In this document: one piece after another, positions 26,017-34,510 of the stretch
How positions within the stretch are numbered: the first letter of the stretch is position 1
Layout: each line of letters opens with the position of its first letter
Origin: CBDAQR01 sp965199055
GTDB taxonomy: Bacteria > Pseudomonadota > Gammaproteobacteria > Pseudomonadales > Halieaceae
Assembly: GCA_965199055.1 (NCBI GenBank)
Contig: CBDAQR010000004.1
Span: 1,240,001-1,304,000 of the forward strand
DNA: 64,000 nt
Direction: 5' to 3'
Program-made: the position numbers and the translations under genes
Notes under the pieces: model-generated
The model's input: the letters and a program-made list of their open reading frames with translations, nothing else
Told to the model about the DNA's origin: nothing
Database searches by the model: none

Positions 26017-26043
26017 GCGGCAAATATATAGTGCAGAGGAGAC

Positions 26044-26916
26044 ATGATGAGCTTTGATAGAAGGATGCTGGCACAGATCGGCGCAGTGCTGGCGATGGCG
26101 CTGCTCATTGCGACCATGAACGCCCGGTCTGCAGAAGAGCGGGCGATTTCACTCGAGGGTGTACAGAACACCCGTGATCTGGGCGGTCTTCGCACGGAAG
26201 GCGGGCGCACGGTGCGTAAGGGGCAGCTGATTCGCTCTGGCGAGATAGACGAGATCGACGCGGATGGGAAAGCGGTGCTGGAGGACATCGGCGTTACCTC
26301 GATAGTGGATTTGCGGACAACACATGAAGCCGCACACCCGGCTGTGTGGACGGGGGAGCGCGCCCCGACCCGATACAACTTTCCGTTGATGGAGAAGGAG
26401 AGCGACGAAATCGATCAGATGCGAATCAATATCAAGAGCGGTATTGCAACGCAGGCGCAAACTGATCAGCTATTTCTCGATGCATTTGCAGACATACCGG
26501 CTGAATACGAGAAGGAATTGCGAGAGTTGTTTGATGTGCTGCTGGCCCAGCCCGATGATCAGGCGGTGCTCTATCACTGCTCAGGCGGCAAGGACCGAAC
26601 CGGTGTGTCGACGCTGCTGGTACTGCACGCCCTTGGCGTGCGTCAGGCCGACATTGAGGCGGACTTTTACATGAGTAATCTGCAGAAAAATGCAGACGAA
26701 GGCTCCGTCAAGATTGCGGCGCAGATCAATGCATCGCGAGGCACACAAATGAGTCCCGCCGCGGTATGGCCAACGCTGGGAGTCCGCCCGGCTTACCTCG
26801 AAGCGTTCTATCAAGGTATCGAAAAAAACTACGGCTCAGTCGACGCCTACCTGCGCGAGGGGCTTGGGCTCAGCGATGAGGAACTGACTCTATTGCGCGA
26901 TCGCTATCTGCAGTAA
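26044..26916 (+). CDS. tyrosine phosphatase family protein (Y_phosphatase3), exported
   Basis: 290 aa with an N-terminal signal or anchor (about 9-30). The CX5R site HCSGGKDRTG follows a NTRDLGGLRTEGG motif, both typical of the PtpB-like family that also contains inositol or lipid phosphatases. A periplasmic phosphomonoesterase is likely. GAGGAG precedes the ATG and the gap to the sulfatase is 27 bp, so they may once have formed an operon. Confidence 0.88.
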   Translation: MMSFDRRMLAQIGAVLAMALLIATMNARSAEERAISLEGVQNTRDLGGLRTEGGRTVRKGQLIRSGEIDEIDADGKAVLEDIGVTSIVDLRTTHEAAHPAVWTGERAPTRYNFPLMEKESDEIDQMRINIKSGIATQAQTDQLFLDAFADIPAEYEKELRELFDVLLAQPDDQAVLYHCSGGKDRTGVSTLLVLHALGVRQADIEADFYMSNLQKNADEGSVKIAAQINASRGTQMSPAAVWPTLGVRPAYLEAFYQGIEKNYGSVDAYLREGLGLSDEELTLLRDRYLQ

Positions 26917-26930
26917 TCGCGGGCAGAGCA

Positions 26931-27833
26931 TCAGCCTTTGCGATCAATAACGACCGCGTTATGAGCGTGAAGGCTCTCCTGGTGTTCTACCTTTAGCCAG
27001 TAGTCCGTGACGTGCGGCATTTGCTCCAGATGATTCTTGATGTTCCTTGCTGCATCTTCGCAGAACATAAGATTCTCGGCATTGAGTCTCGCAAACTCCT
27101 GTTCGTCGATGCGCTTCACTGCCGTTTGCACAGGAGTTCCGATTACCGTTTCCAGCTTGCGGATTAACTCGGGGAAAGTCGGCCAGGGGTTGTCATCGGT
27201 TTTGAGACTGATCTCTGCATAAGAGCGCTGCGCATGCGGCGTCGCGACGCTGCCTTGCTCGGACTGTATCCAGCGCAGCAGCGAGGCTTTGTCGATCTGA
27301 TCCGCGGGGAACCTGTCGTGGACCGCATTGGCGTAGAGCTGTCTGGCCAGTGAGGCCGAACAGGGGCAGGTGCTCGAGTAGGGAATGGTGACTTGCATGG
27401 CGTAGGAGCGCTTGTCGCCACTGACGCTGCCCTGAATCGACATCTTGTAGGCTTGATAGCCGAACTCATCGCTGAGCAGCGCTGGCTTTTCGAGTAACAG
27501 GTCAAATTCAAGCTCAATTTTTGCGCTGTTGCTGATGCCTGATTGAGATTCCACACACTCGCTCAGCAGTCGATCCAGCGTTTCTTTATCGCAGTTCTCA
27601 TTGCCCAGCGTGTTCAGAATGGTGTGCAGGCGAGACATGTGAATGCCTTTCGCGGAAGCATCATCCAGGCTGACGTAGATATTCGCTTTTGCTACCAGGC
27701 GCTGCGTAAAGTCGCCTTCAAGAGCGAGGTTAACAGGAACGTCTATTTGCTCCATGCCTACCCACTGCAGCGGCAGTGAGCGGTCTTGAAGTGTGTCGCT
27801 GGCGACATCTGGCAGCGTATCAAATCTATACAT
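26931..27833 (-). CDS. folE2: GTP cyclohydrolase IB (FolE2)
   Basis: 300 aa, the T-fold GTP cyclohydrolase that opens GTP to dihydroneopterin triphosphate and, unlike FolE1, does not need zinc. Family motifs are KGIHMSRLH (63-71), PYSSTCPCSASL with catalytic C156, YAEISL and the C-terminal ESLHAHNAVV. It substitutes for FolE1 in zinc shortage in many bacteria. No 17-bp palindrome is seen upstream here. A pterin-synthase-like gene is divergent 385 bp away, giving a pterin/folate module. Confidence 0.94.
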   Translation of the reverse strand: MYRFDTLPDVASDTLQDRSLPLQWVGMEQIDVPVNLALEGDFTQRLVAKANIYVSLDDASAKGIHMSRLHTILNTLGNENCDKETLDRLLSECVESQSGISNSAKIELEFDLLLEKPALLSDEFGYQAYKMSIQGSVSGDKRSYAMQVTIPYSSTCPCSASLARQLYANAVHDRFPADQIDKASLLRWIQSEQGSVATPHAQRSYAEISLKTDDNPWPTFPELIRKLETVIGTPVQTAVKRIDEQEFARLNAENLMFCEDAARNIKNHLEQMPHVTDYWLKVEHQESLHAHNAVVIDRKG

Positions 27834-28218
27834 ATCGATTATCGGTCGAGTCTCTCTTCCACGCCGCTCCCATGCCTGCCTCAGTCATTTCGCCATCACT
27901 GATAAGCAGCGCGTGCTTAAAGACCGTGGCATACATTCAATTTTCCACGTAGTCGTTAAAGGGGAGTGAACGGTGAGTTAATTTGGACGGAGAATAATAC
28001 ACTAATTTGAATGCCGCAAAAAGCACCCGAAATGTGGGGTTATTAGGAATTACGTGGCCTGCGGGCGCGTCGACCGGCGCTCATCGCACCGTGCCAGGCG
28101 TGCTAGCGACCCTTGGCTGTAGTAATGTACGGCATTGCCGACCAGCTGGCTCACTCTGTTTACTCACTGAGTAGCCCACCTGATCGGTCGCAAACATAGA
28201 GTGTGCTTGAGGCGTAGC
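27834..28218. other. non-coding gap between folE2 and the pterin-synthase-like gene
   Basis: 385 bp without a convincing ORF, tRNA or hairpin. The part nearest folE2 and the mid-gap stretch around 27960-28040 are AT-richer and may hold divergent promoters. No Zur-type palindrome was found. Confidence 0.5.
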
Positions 28219-29070
28219 TTGGCCAAGTTATTTGTAGAAAATCTCACAGTGATGGATTTCTCGTTCCTCGATCGAGAGCGCGGCGTGGTGGGAGAGTCCT
28301 GGATCGTGGATATTGAGTTAACCGGTGAACTCGATGAGCAGGGCATGGTTTTTGACTTCGGCGATGTCAAAAAGCAGATCAAGCACTTCATCGATGCGCA
28401 GGCCGACCATCGCCTGCTAGTGCCAGCCGCGTCATTGGGATGCAGCACGCGCATCGCTGGCGAGCAATTGTCCGTCGACTTCGAGCTAGAGTCGGGGGCG
28501 GTCATACGGCACGAATCCCCGAGAGATGCGGTGTTGCTGCTGGCGGCAGATTCCGTCGATGCGGTTCAGATTGCTGAAGATTTGCAGACCCAGCTAAAAA
28601 GTATACTTCCGGATAATGTTCGCGATGTACGGGTTCATTTGCGTCCGGAGGCCATCGACGGTGCCTATTTCCACTACACCCACGGCTTGCAGAAGCATCA
28701 GGGCCAATGTCAGCGCATTGCTCACGGCCATCGTTCGCGAATCGAGATTGAGTTGGACGGGGAACGCGATAGCGCGCTGGAGGCACAATGGGCAGGGCAG
28801 TTGGCAGACAGCTACATCGCCACAGATAGTCATATTCTGGAAGAGTTTAAACACAATGGCATTGCGCACTTTCGACTGGCATACTCTGCGGCCCAAGGCG
28901 AGTTCGCGATTAGCTTGCCTTCTGCACAAGTGTTTGTTGTGCCCCATGTCAGTACGGTGGAGAACATTGCCATCTATCTGGCGCACCAGGTCGCGCAGGA
29001 CACCTCAGCCAAGGTTGTCGTGAAGGCGTTTGAAGGTGTGGGGAAGGGCGCCTTTGGCATTGCCGGCTGA
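28219..29070 (+). CDS. tandem PTPS/QueD-like protein (6-carboxytetrahydropterin synthase family)
   Basis: 283 aa from a TTG with GAGG 6-7 nt upstream; the longer GTG start at 28201 has no ribosome site. There are two T-fold halves. The first (1-145) has FVENLTVMDFSFLD, GMVFDFGDVKK and DAQADHRLL but lacks the zinc His cluster. The second (150-283) has THGLQKHQGQCQRIAHGH, the zinc and substrate site, but its tail (AFEGVGKGAFG) is atypical. The family converts dihydroneopterin triphosphate to tetrahydropterins for queuosine or related cofactors. Divergent folE2 supplies the substrate. Confidence 0.85.
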   Translation: MAKLFVENLTVMDFSFLDRERGVVGESWIVDIELTGELDEQGMVFDFGDVKKQIKHFIDAQADHRLLVPAASLGCSTRIAGEQLSVDFELESGAVIRHESPRDAVLLLAADSVDAVQIAEDLQTQLKSILPDNVRDVRVHLRPEAIDGAYFHYTHGLQKHQGQCQRIAHGHRSRIEIELDGERDSALEAQWAGQLADSYIATDSHILEEFKHNGIAHFRLAYSAAQGEFAISLPSAQVFVVPHVSTVENIAIYLAHQVAQDTSAKVVVKAFEGVGKGAFGIAG

Positions 29071-29115
29071 AACGGGTGAGCTCTGGGGGCTGAGGAGATT
29101 CAACGGGGGAAAGTA

Positions 29116-29568
29116 ATGAGAGAATTTGAACAGATGACAAAGGCCGAAGTCATCGCGGCACAGCGTGCATGGGCCAAAGCAGTTGTAGATCAAGACGTTG
29201 AGACATTGCTCGACCTTTACGATTTCGGTTCACCGGACGAACCTGTGCTGTTCAAACCAACCTTAGCCGACGAGATTCGCCTGGACGAAGAGGGCGCGCG
29301 CTCATACTTTATCGGCGGCAATCCTGAATATCCGCACGATGGCGGCTTTCTGTTCAACAACTGGAAGCGTGTGGATTTTCAAAGCGCAGTCGGCCCAATT
29401 CTGAAGGCCGGCGGCCTGGGCTATAAAGACATGGGTCATTACACTTTCGTCAATGAGCAGGGGGATGCAACCCGCGCTGACTACACATTCGCCTATCATA
29501 AGTTTGGCGGACGGGTCTTAATCTCGCTGCATCATTCCTCGCTGACCTGGATTCCGCCGACCAACTAA
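29116..29568 (+). CDS. iota-carbonic-anhydrase-like protein (COG4337, NTF2-like fold)
   Basis: 150 aa, no signal peptide. The layout (EVIAAQRAW, VLFKPT 44-49, SYFIGGNP 63-70, then LHHSS 138-142) matches my recollection of the COG4337 NTF2/SnoaL-fold proteins of algae and cyanobacteria shown to be metal-free iota carbonic anhydrases. The HHSS motif, which I recall as characteristic of the class, is kept. Some databases label such proteins phosphoribosyl-AMP cyclohydrolase, which the sequence does not support. Activity is inferred. A terminator for thrS lies just after it. Confidence 0.65.
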   Translation: MREFEQMTKAEVIAAQRAWAKAVVDQDVETLLDLYDFGSPDEPVLFKPTLADEIRLDEEGARSYFIGGNPEYPHDGGFLFNNWKRVDFQSAVGPILKAGGLGYKDMGHYTFVNEQGDATRADYTFAYHKFGGRVLISLHHSSLTWIPPTN

Positions 29569-29595
29569 AAAGAGCCGCCAGGTTCAATGGCGGCT
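29566..29595 (-). terminator. intrinsic terminator of thrS
   Basis: Stem AGCCGCCA / TGGCGGCT (29573-29595) with a 7-nt loop. Read on the minus strand it runs into CTTTTTAG, a clear T-tract. It lies 15 nt after the thrS stop and may also stop transcripts of the convergent gene. Confidence 0.85.
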
Positions 29596-29610
29596 TGCTT
29601 ACAAGGTTTA

Positions 29611-31557
29611 TTAGGCGACTTCGGAAGTCAGATCCACGATACCGCGAGCGTCAGTGTCACGCTGCACGTGAGCAGCAAAGTCATCGATCGACATGACACC
29701 AAGGTCTTCGCCGCTCTGGGTGCGCACCGCAACCTCGCCGTTCGCCATCTCTCTGTCGCCAACTACCAGCAGATAGGGTACGGCCTGTAGGGTATGTTCC
29801 CGAATCTTGAAGCCGACTTTCTCATTGCGCAAATCGGAGATCACCCTGACGCCAGCGCCTTTTAAGCGCTGCTCAACCTCGCTGACGTAGCCGTCCTGCT
29901 TATCGGTGATGTTGATCACCACGGCCTGCACCGGTGCCAGCCACACTGGGAATTTGCCTTCGTAGTGCTCGATCAGAATACCGATAAAGCGCTCCAGGGA
30001 GCCAAATAGCGCCCGATGTAGCATGACCGGACGCTTGCCACGGTCGCCGCTCTCATCCACGTAGCTGATATCGAAGCGTTCCGGCAGATTCATGTCGACT
30101 TGCAGCGTGCCACACTGCCAGTCACGCCCAATCGCGTCGCGCAGCACGAATTCGAGTTTGGGTCCGTAGAAGGCACCTTCGCCCGGGAAGAGGATGTAGT
30201 CTAAGCCCATCACGTCCAGTGCGTTACTGAGCGCCCCTTCGAGCTTGTCCCAGATCTCGTCGCTGCCAATGCGCTTTTCGGGACGGGTAGACAGTTTGAT
30301 CACCACGTCGTCGAAGCCAAAATCTTTGTAGATGTCTAGCACGAGCGCAACGACGTCGATGCACTCCTGCTCCATCTGATCTTCGGTGCAGTAAATATGC
30401 GCATCATCCTGAGTAAAGTGCCGTACTCGCATCAGGCCCAAGAGCGAGCCCGATGGCTCGTAGCGGTGGACCTTGCCAAACTCCGCCATGCGTAACGGCA
30501 AATCGCGGTAGCTCTTGAGCCCCTGGGCAAACATGGATGCCGAGCCCGGACAGTTCATGGGCTTCAACGCGTAGACACCACCATCTTCGGTTTCGGTGGT
30601 ATACATGTGTTCGCCGTAGTTGAACCAGTGCCCTGAGGTCTGCCACAGGCTGCGATCCATCACATCCGGAGTATTTACCTCCACATAGCCGGCATCTTCC
30701 TGGCGTTGACGCATATAGGCGAGCAGTTCAAGGAATAGAGACCAGCCCTTGGGGTGCCAGAAAACGGAACCGGGTGCGTTATCGCTGAAATGAAACAGGT
30801 CGAGCTGACGCCCGAGCTTGCGATGATCGCGCTTTTGCGCTTCTTCCAGCCGGTGTAAATACGCTTTGAGTTCTTTCTTGTCTCGCCAGGCGGTGCCGTA
30901 GATGCGCTGCAACATTTCGTTGTTGGAGTCGCCGCGCCAATAGGCGCCTGCAAGCTTGGTGAGCTTAAATGCCTTGGGCAGCTTACCGGTGCTGGGCAGA
31001 TGGGGGCCGCGGCACACATCGAACCAGTCACCTTGGCGGTAAACCGAGACTTCTTCGCCTTCCGGGATGATGTCTTCGATGATCTGGACCTTGTAGTCCT
31101 CACCGATTTCGCGGAACGTCGCTACCGCCTGATCCCGATCCCATACTTCGCGCTCGATGGGCAAGTCGCGCCCGACGATTTCCCGCATGCGATCTTCGAT
31201 TTTCTGCAAGTCTTCAGGGGAGAACGGCTCCTCCCGCGCAAAATCGTAGTAGAAGCCATCCTCAATGGCCGGCCCGATAGTGACTTGCGTGCCGGGATAC
31301 AGTTCCTGCACTGCCTGCGCCATAACGTGCGCTGCATCGTGTCGAATGAGCTCCAGCGCTTCCTCGCTTTTGGTGGTAATGATCGCGAGCTCGGCATCGT
31401 TTTCGATTAGGTACGAGGTGTCGACCATCTGGCCATCGACTTTGCCGGCTAGAGCGGCCTTCGCCAGGCCAGCGCCAATATCCGCGGCGACGTCATAAAC
31501 ACTGATGGGGTTTTCGAATTGACGGGAAGAACCGTCAGGCAGGGTAACTTGAGGCAT
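29611..31557 (-). CDS. thrS: threonyl-tRNA synthetase
   Basis: 648 aa from the ATG at 31557, which is 6 nt after AGAGAG; an extra 14 upstream codons in frame are not conserved. It charges tRNA-Thr. TGS domain (1-60), editing domain with HVMAQAVQELYPG and the zinc site, class II core (FWHPKGWSLF, MNCPGSASMFAQG, VRHFTQDDAHIYC) and anticodon domain at the C-terminus are complete. infC, rpmI and rplT, its usual neighbours, are not downstream here. Confidence 0.97.
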   Translation of the reverse strand: MPQVTLPDGSSRQFENPISVYDVAADIGAGLAKAALAGKVDGQMVDTSYLIENDAELAIITTKSEEALELIRHDAAHVMAQAVQELYPGTQVTIGPAIEDGFYYDFAREEPFSPEDLQKIEDRMREIVGRDLPIEREVWDRDQAVATFREIGEDYKVQIIEDIIPEGEEVSVYRQGDWFDVCRGPHLPSTGKLPKAFKLTKLAGAYWRGDSNNEMLQRIYGTAWRDKKELKAYLHRLEEAQKRDHRKLGRQLDLFHFSDNAPGSVFWHPKGWSLFLELLAYMRQRQEDAGYVEVNTPDVMDRSLWQTSGHWFNYGEHMYTTETEDGGVYALKPMNCPGSASMFAQGLKSYRDLPLRMAEFGKVHRYEPSGSLLGLMRVRHFTQDDAHIYCTEDQMEQECIDVVALVLDIYKDFGFDDVVIKLSTRPEKRIGSDEIWDKLEGALSNALDVMGLDYILFPGEGAFYGPKLEFVLRDAIGRDWQCGTLQVDMNLPERFDISYVDESGDRGKRPVMLHRALFGSLERFIGILIEHYEGKFPVWLAPVQAVVINITDKQDGYVSEVEQRLKGAGVRVISDLRNEKVGFKIREHTLQAVPYLLVVGDREMANGEVAVRTQSGEDLGVMSIDDFAAHVQRDTDARGIVDLTSEVA

Positions 31558-31656
31558 GATATCTCTCTGTTCAGTGGCGGCCCTTACAAAAGGCTGCATG
31601 GATGAAAGCGCGGCAGTATACCATCACGGTCTCATAAGAGGAGGCTAATTAGCGAA

Positions 31657-31725
31657 ATGAAAGTGGTAGTTTTGCCGACTTTATTGCACCCTTGCATCAG
31701 CGCTTTGCTTGAGTGGTATGGCTGA
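31657..31725 (+). CDS. possible 22-aa leader ORF before the aspartoacylase-family gene
   Basis: ATG 31657, with AGAGGAGG about 12 nt upstream, reads MKVVVLPTLLHPCISALLEWYG and stops 10 nt before the next start. The next gene's Shine-Dalgarno (GAGGAG) overlaps the stop. It could couple translation or be fortuitous. Confidence 0.25.
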   Translation: MKVVVLPTLLHPCISALLEWYG

Positions 31726-31735
31726 GGAGTTGGAC

Positions 31736-32638
31736 ATGACGGGATTGAAACGTGTGCTGGTGGTTGGCGGCACCCACGGTAACGAAATTACCGGGGTGCA
31801 GCTGATTCGGCGTTTTCAGTCCAGTCCAGAGGAATTGGAACGCAGAAGTTTCACGGCGGAAACCTTCCTGGGCAATGAAACCGCCATCGCTCGCAATTGT
31901 CGCTACCTTGAGCAGGATCTGAATCGTTGTTTTAGCGGCGATATCCTTCAGGGTGAGGCTCAGAATCTGGAGCAGCGCCGTGCACAGGAAATCAACGCAC
32001 TGTTCGGTCCCAAGGGAAAAGCAAGCCAAACCGATTGGATTATTGATCTGCACACGACCACTGCCAATATGGGCGTCACCCTGGTGGTGCAGCAGCATGA
32101 TCCACTCGCACTGGATATGGCGCTCTATGTGCAGCAGCGAATGCCCGATTCGGTGATTTTTTACGAAGATAACGCGTCAGATGCTGATCCATTTCTGTGT
32201 TCAATAGCGGATCACGGCTTACTCATCGAAGTAGGGCCTGTCGCTCAGGGGCTGTTGCGTTGGGAGGTATTTGAGCAAACTCGCATGGCGTTGTCATACG
32301 CCCTCGACTTTATCGATGCATACTGCCAGGACGAAATCGTTTTGCCCGCAGAACGCGAAGCCGAGGTGTATCAATTTATCGAAAAGCTGCACCTGCCTCG
32401 CGATGTTAACGGTGAGATCTGCGGCATGATCCACCCCGAGTTACAGGACCGGGATTACCACAAATTATCGCCCGGCGAGCCGATATTTATTCTCACCAAT
32501 GGCGAAACCGTGCCTTTTGATTATCCCGAGGCCGTGCATGTGGCCTTTGTGAATGAGGCCGCCTACTATGATCAGGCCCACGGATTGTCGCTCATGCGCA
32601 AGCGAAATCTCGTCTGGAGCGATACTAATAACGCCTGA
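31736..32638 (+). CDS. aspartoacylase-like succinylglutamate desuccinylase/AstE family protein
   Basis: 300 aa from ATG 31736, 6 nt after GAGGAG; upstream in-frame TTG and ATG codons lack such a site. Zinc-carboxypeptidase-like fold: zinc ligands in GGTHGNEITGVQ and DLHTTTANMG, and the general-base region IEVGPV. It deacylates N-acetyl-aspartate or similar N-acyl amino acids. It overlaps the convergent oxidase gene by 14 bp. Confidence 0.9.
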   Translation: MTGLKRVLVVGGTHGNEITGVQLIRRFQSSPEELERRSFTAETFLGNETAIARNCRYLEQDLNRCFSGDILQGEAQNLEQRRAQEINALFGPKGKASQTDWIIDLHTTTANMGVTLVVQQHDPLALDMALYVQQRMPDSVIFYEDNASDADPFLCSIADHGLLIEVGPVAQGLLRWEVFEQTRMALSYALDFIDAYCQDEIVLPAEREAEVYQFIEKLHLPRDVNGEICGMIHPELQDRDYHKLSPGEPIFILTNGETVPFDYPEAVHVAFVNEAAYYDQAHGLSLMRKRNLVWSDTNNA

Positions 32639-33779
32639 AGCGAAGGTTTTCCCTGCTCAGCTGATCGAGCTTCGTCACGCCCATCAGTTTCATATCCCTT
32701 TCGAGCTCATCGCGCATGATGCCCAACGCACGTTCGACGCCAGCTTGTCCGGCGCCGGCTAGCGCATAGAGATAAAATCGACCTCCCGAGCACGCCTTAG
32801 CGCCCACCGATAGGGCCTTAAGGATATGTGTGCCCCGTTGAATTCCTCCTTCACAGATGACATCGATCTGGTCGCCGACGGCATCGCAAATCTCAGCAAG
32901 TTGATCGAAGGGTGAGCGAGAACCATCGAGCTGCCTGCCGCCATGGTTGGAGACCATAATGCCTGTGCAGCCTATATCCACGGCGCGTTTGGCATCGTCA
33001 ACACTCATGATGCCTTTGAGGGCGAATTGACCATTCCACTGTGCGCAGAGTTTTTCGGCGTCTTTCCAGTTCATCGACTGATCGAGCATGGTCGAAAAGT
33101 ACTCGCCTACAGAAACGGCGACATTAGTGCCCTCTGCCACGTGTCCGGATAAATGCGGCATATCGAACTTGTCCCGCAGAAAGAAGTTGAGCGCCCAGGC
33201 CGGATGGGTCGCGAAGCTGAGGAGCGACTGCGGCGTAAGGCGGGGAGGGGACGTGAAACCAGTGTACAGGTCGCGCTCGCGATTGCCGCCGGTGATGGTG
33301 TCGACCGTTAGTGCCAGCACGTTGAAGTTTGCTGCCCTTGCGCGTTCCAGTAGAGCGTCGTTCAGGCCGCGATCTTTGTGGAAGTAAAACTGAAACAGTT
33401 TTGGTGTTGAGGTGATCTCCGCAATTTCTTCCACCGTGACCGTGGCCAGCGATGACACGCCAAACATTGTGCCGTGGGCAGCAGCAGCCTTGGCGACCGC
33501 CCGTTCACCCTCGTGGTGGAATAGCCGCTGCAAAGCGGTCGGTGCGCAGTACAGGGGCATATCCAACTTCTGGCCCATGACTTCGACAGACATGTCCACG
33601 TTCTCGACATCCACCAGCACATTCGGAACTAGATCGCAGTCTCCGTAGGCTGCGGTATTGCGACGATAGGTTTGTTCGTCCTCGGCGGCGCCGTCGATGT
33701 AATGAAAAATGGGCCCCGGCAAGCGGCTCTTCGCCAGCTTCCTGAGGTCAGATACGTTGTGGCAGTTTTTCAGTTTCAT
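32625..33779 (-). CDS. FMN-dependent alpha-hydroxy-acid oxidase/dehydrogenase
   Basis: 384 aa from the ATG at 33779. An FMN TIM barrel: YCAPTALQRLFHHEGERAVAKAAA, the LTVDT strand, KGIMSVDDAKRAVDIGCTG and the catalytic MVSNHGGRQLDGS with its His. It matches the lactate dehydrogenase (LldD)/glycolate oxidase/lactate monooxygenase family. The substrate, L-lactate or another 2-hydroxy acid, is not determined. Confidence 0.92.
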   Translation of the reverse strand: MKLKNCHNVSDLRKLAKSRLPGPIFHYIDGAAEDEQTYRRNTAAYGDCDLVPNVLVDVENVDMSVEVMGQKLDMPLYCAPTALQRLFHHEGERAVAKAAAAHGTMFGVSSLATVTVEEIAEITSTPKLFQFYFHKDRGLNDALLERARAANFNVLALTVDTITGGNRERDLYTGFTSPPRLTPQSLLSFATHPAWALNFFLRDKFDMPHLSGHVAEGTNVAVSVGEYFSTMLDQSMNWKDAEKLCAQWNGQFALKGIMSVDDAKRAVDIGCTGIMVSNHGGRQLDGSRSPFDQLAEICDAVGDQIDVICEGGIQRGTHILKALSVGAKACSGGRFYLYALAGAGQAGVERALGIMRDELERDMKLMGVTKLDQLSRENLRFRRY

Positions 33780-33899
33780 CCGGTTGCGTCTAACTCGTCC
33801 AGTGGAACAACCACTATGCAACCCAGTGGCATATCGGAATATGAAGGTATCATGTAACGTAACATTAATGCTGTGTTAATTCGTCAAGCGGAGTTGGAC

Positions 33900-34475
33900 A
33901 TGAAAGCTTTTCAGTATCGCAATCGGACGCATTTTTTACGCGTCTTGCTGCCATTTGTGCTGCTGATTCAGGGTTGTGCGTCGATGTCTGAGGCTGAATG
34001 CCAGGCAGCCAATTGGACCATCAGAGGTGAGGACGATGCGCTACAGGGGCATCCCCATGAGTTGATCAATGAGCATACTAAAGCGTGTGCTGAATACGGT
34101 ATCACGCCGGATCTAGAGGCCTATCGCGCCGGTTGGGAGCAAGGTATTAAGGAGTACTGCACTTCGATCCACGGTTGGGAGGTGGGAATAGCTGGGGACT
34201 TTTATGAGAATAGTTGCCCGCCTGCCCTCCAGAGTGACTTCCTCGCCGCCTATCGTGCTGGTAAGGGCGTTTTCGACCAGAGAGCGGTGGTGGCGGATTT
34301 TGATGCGCGACTCGACGAAGTAAACCTGGAGCTGGATGAGGGCGGCCTCGACGAGGAAAGGAAGGCTAAGCTGAAGAAGCAACGGAAGAAACTGAAGAAA
34401 AAGTTAGCCGAGGCTCAGGGTGTTCTGCTGTTGCAAGAAATTGAAGCACGCAACGCGGGCTTTCCGCTGCCCTGA
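33900..34475 (+). CDS. DUF2799 family lipoprotein
   Basis: 191 aa from ATG 33900. An N-terminal signal of the lipoprotein type (VLLPFVLLIQGC, lipobox LIQGC with Cys near 25) precedes a DUF2799 domain (CQAANWTIRGEDDALQG, AYRAGWEQGIKEYC). The C-terminus (about 130-180) is a strongly charged coiled-coil (KAKLKKQRKKLKKKLAEAQ). Probably outer-membrane attached. Function unknown. Confidence 0.85.
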   Translation: MKAFQYRNRTHFLRVLLPFVLLIQGCASMSEAECQAANWTIRGEDDALQGHPHELINEHTKACAEYGITPDLEAYRAGWEQGIKEYCTSIHGWEVGIAGDFYENSCPPALQSDFLAAYRAGKGVFDQRAVVADFDARLDEVNLELDEGGLDEERKAKLKKQRKKLKKKLAEAQGVLLLQEIEARNAGFPLP

Positions 34476-34490
34476 GTGCGTTCTGCACTC
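34474..34490. terminator. hairpin between convergent genes
   Basis: GAGTGC / GCACTC with a 5-nt loop directly after the DUF2799 stop, before the end of the convergent DUF1501 gene. No T-tract follows on either strand, so it is only a weak candidate. Confidence 0.35.
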
Positions 34491-34510
34491 TCGATCATAT
34501 CCACACTTTG

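Noticed and set aside
26931..28218. Zur control of folE2
   Set aside because: FolE2 is often Zur-controlled, but no copy of the 17-bp palindrome is in the 385-bp gap.
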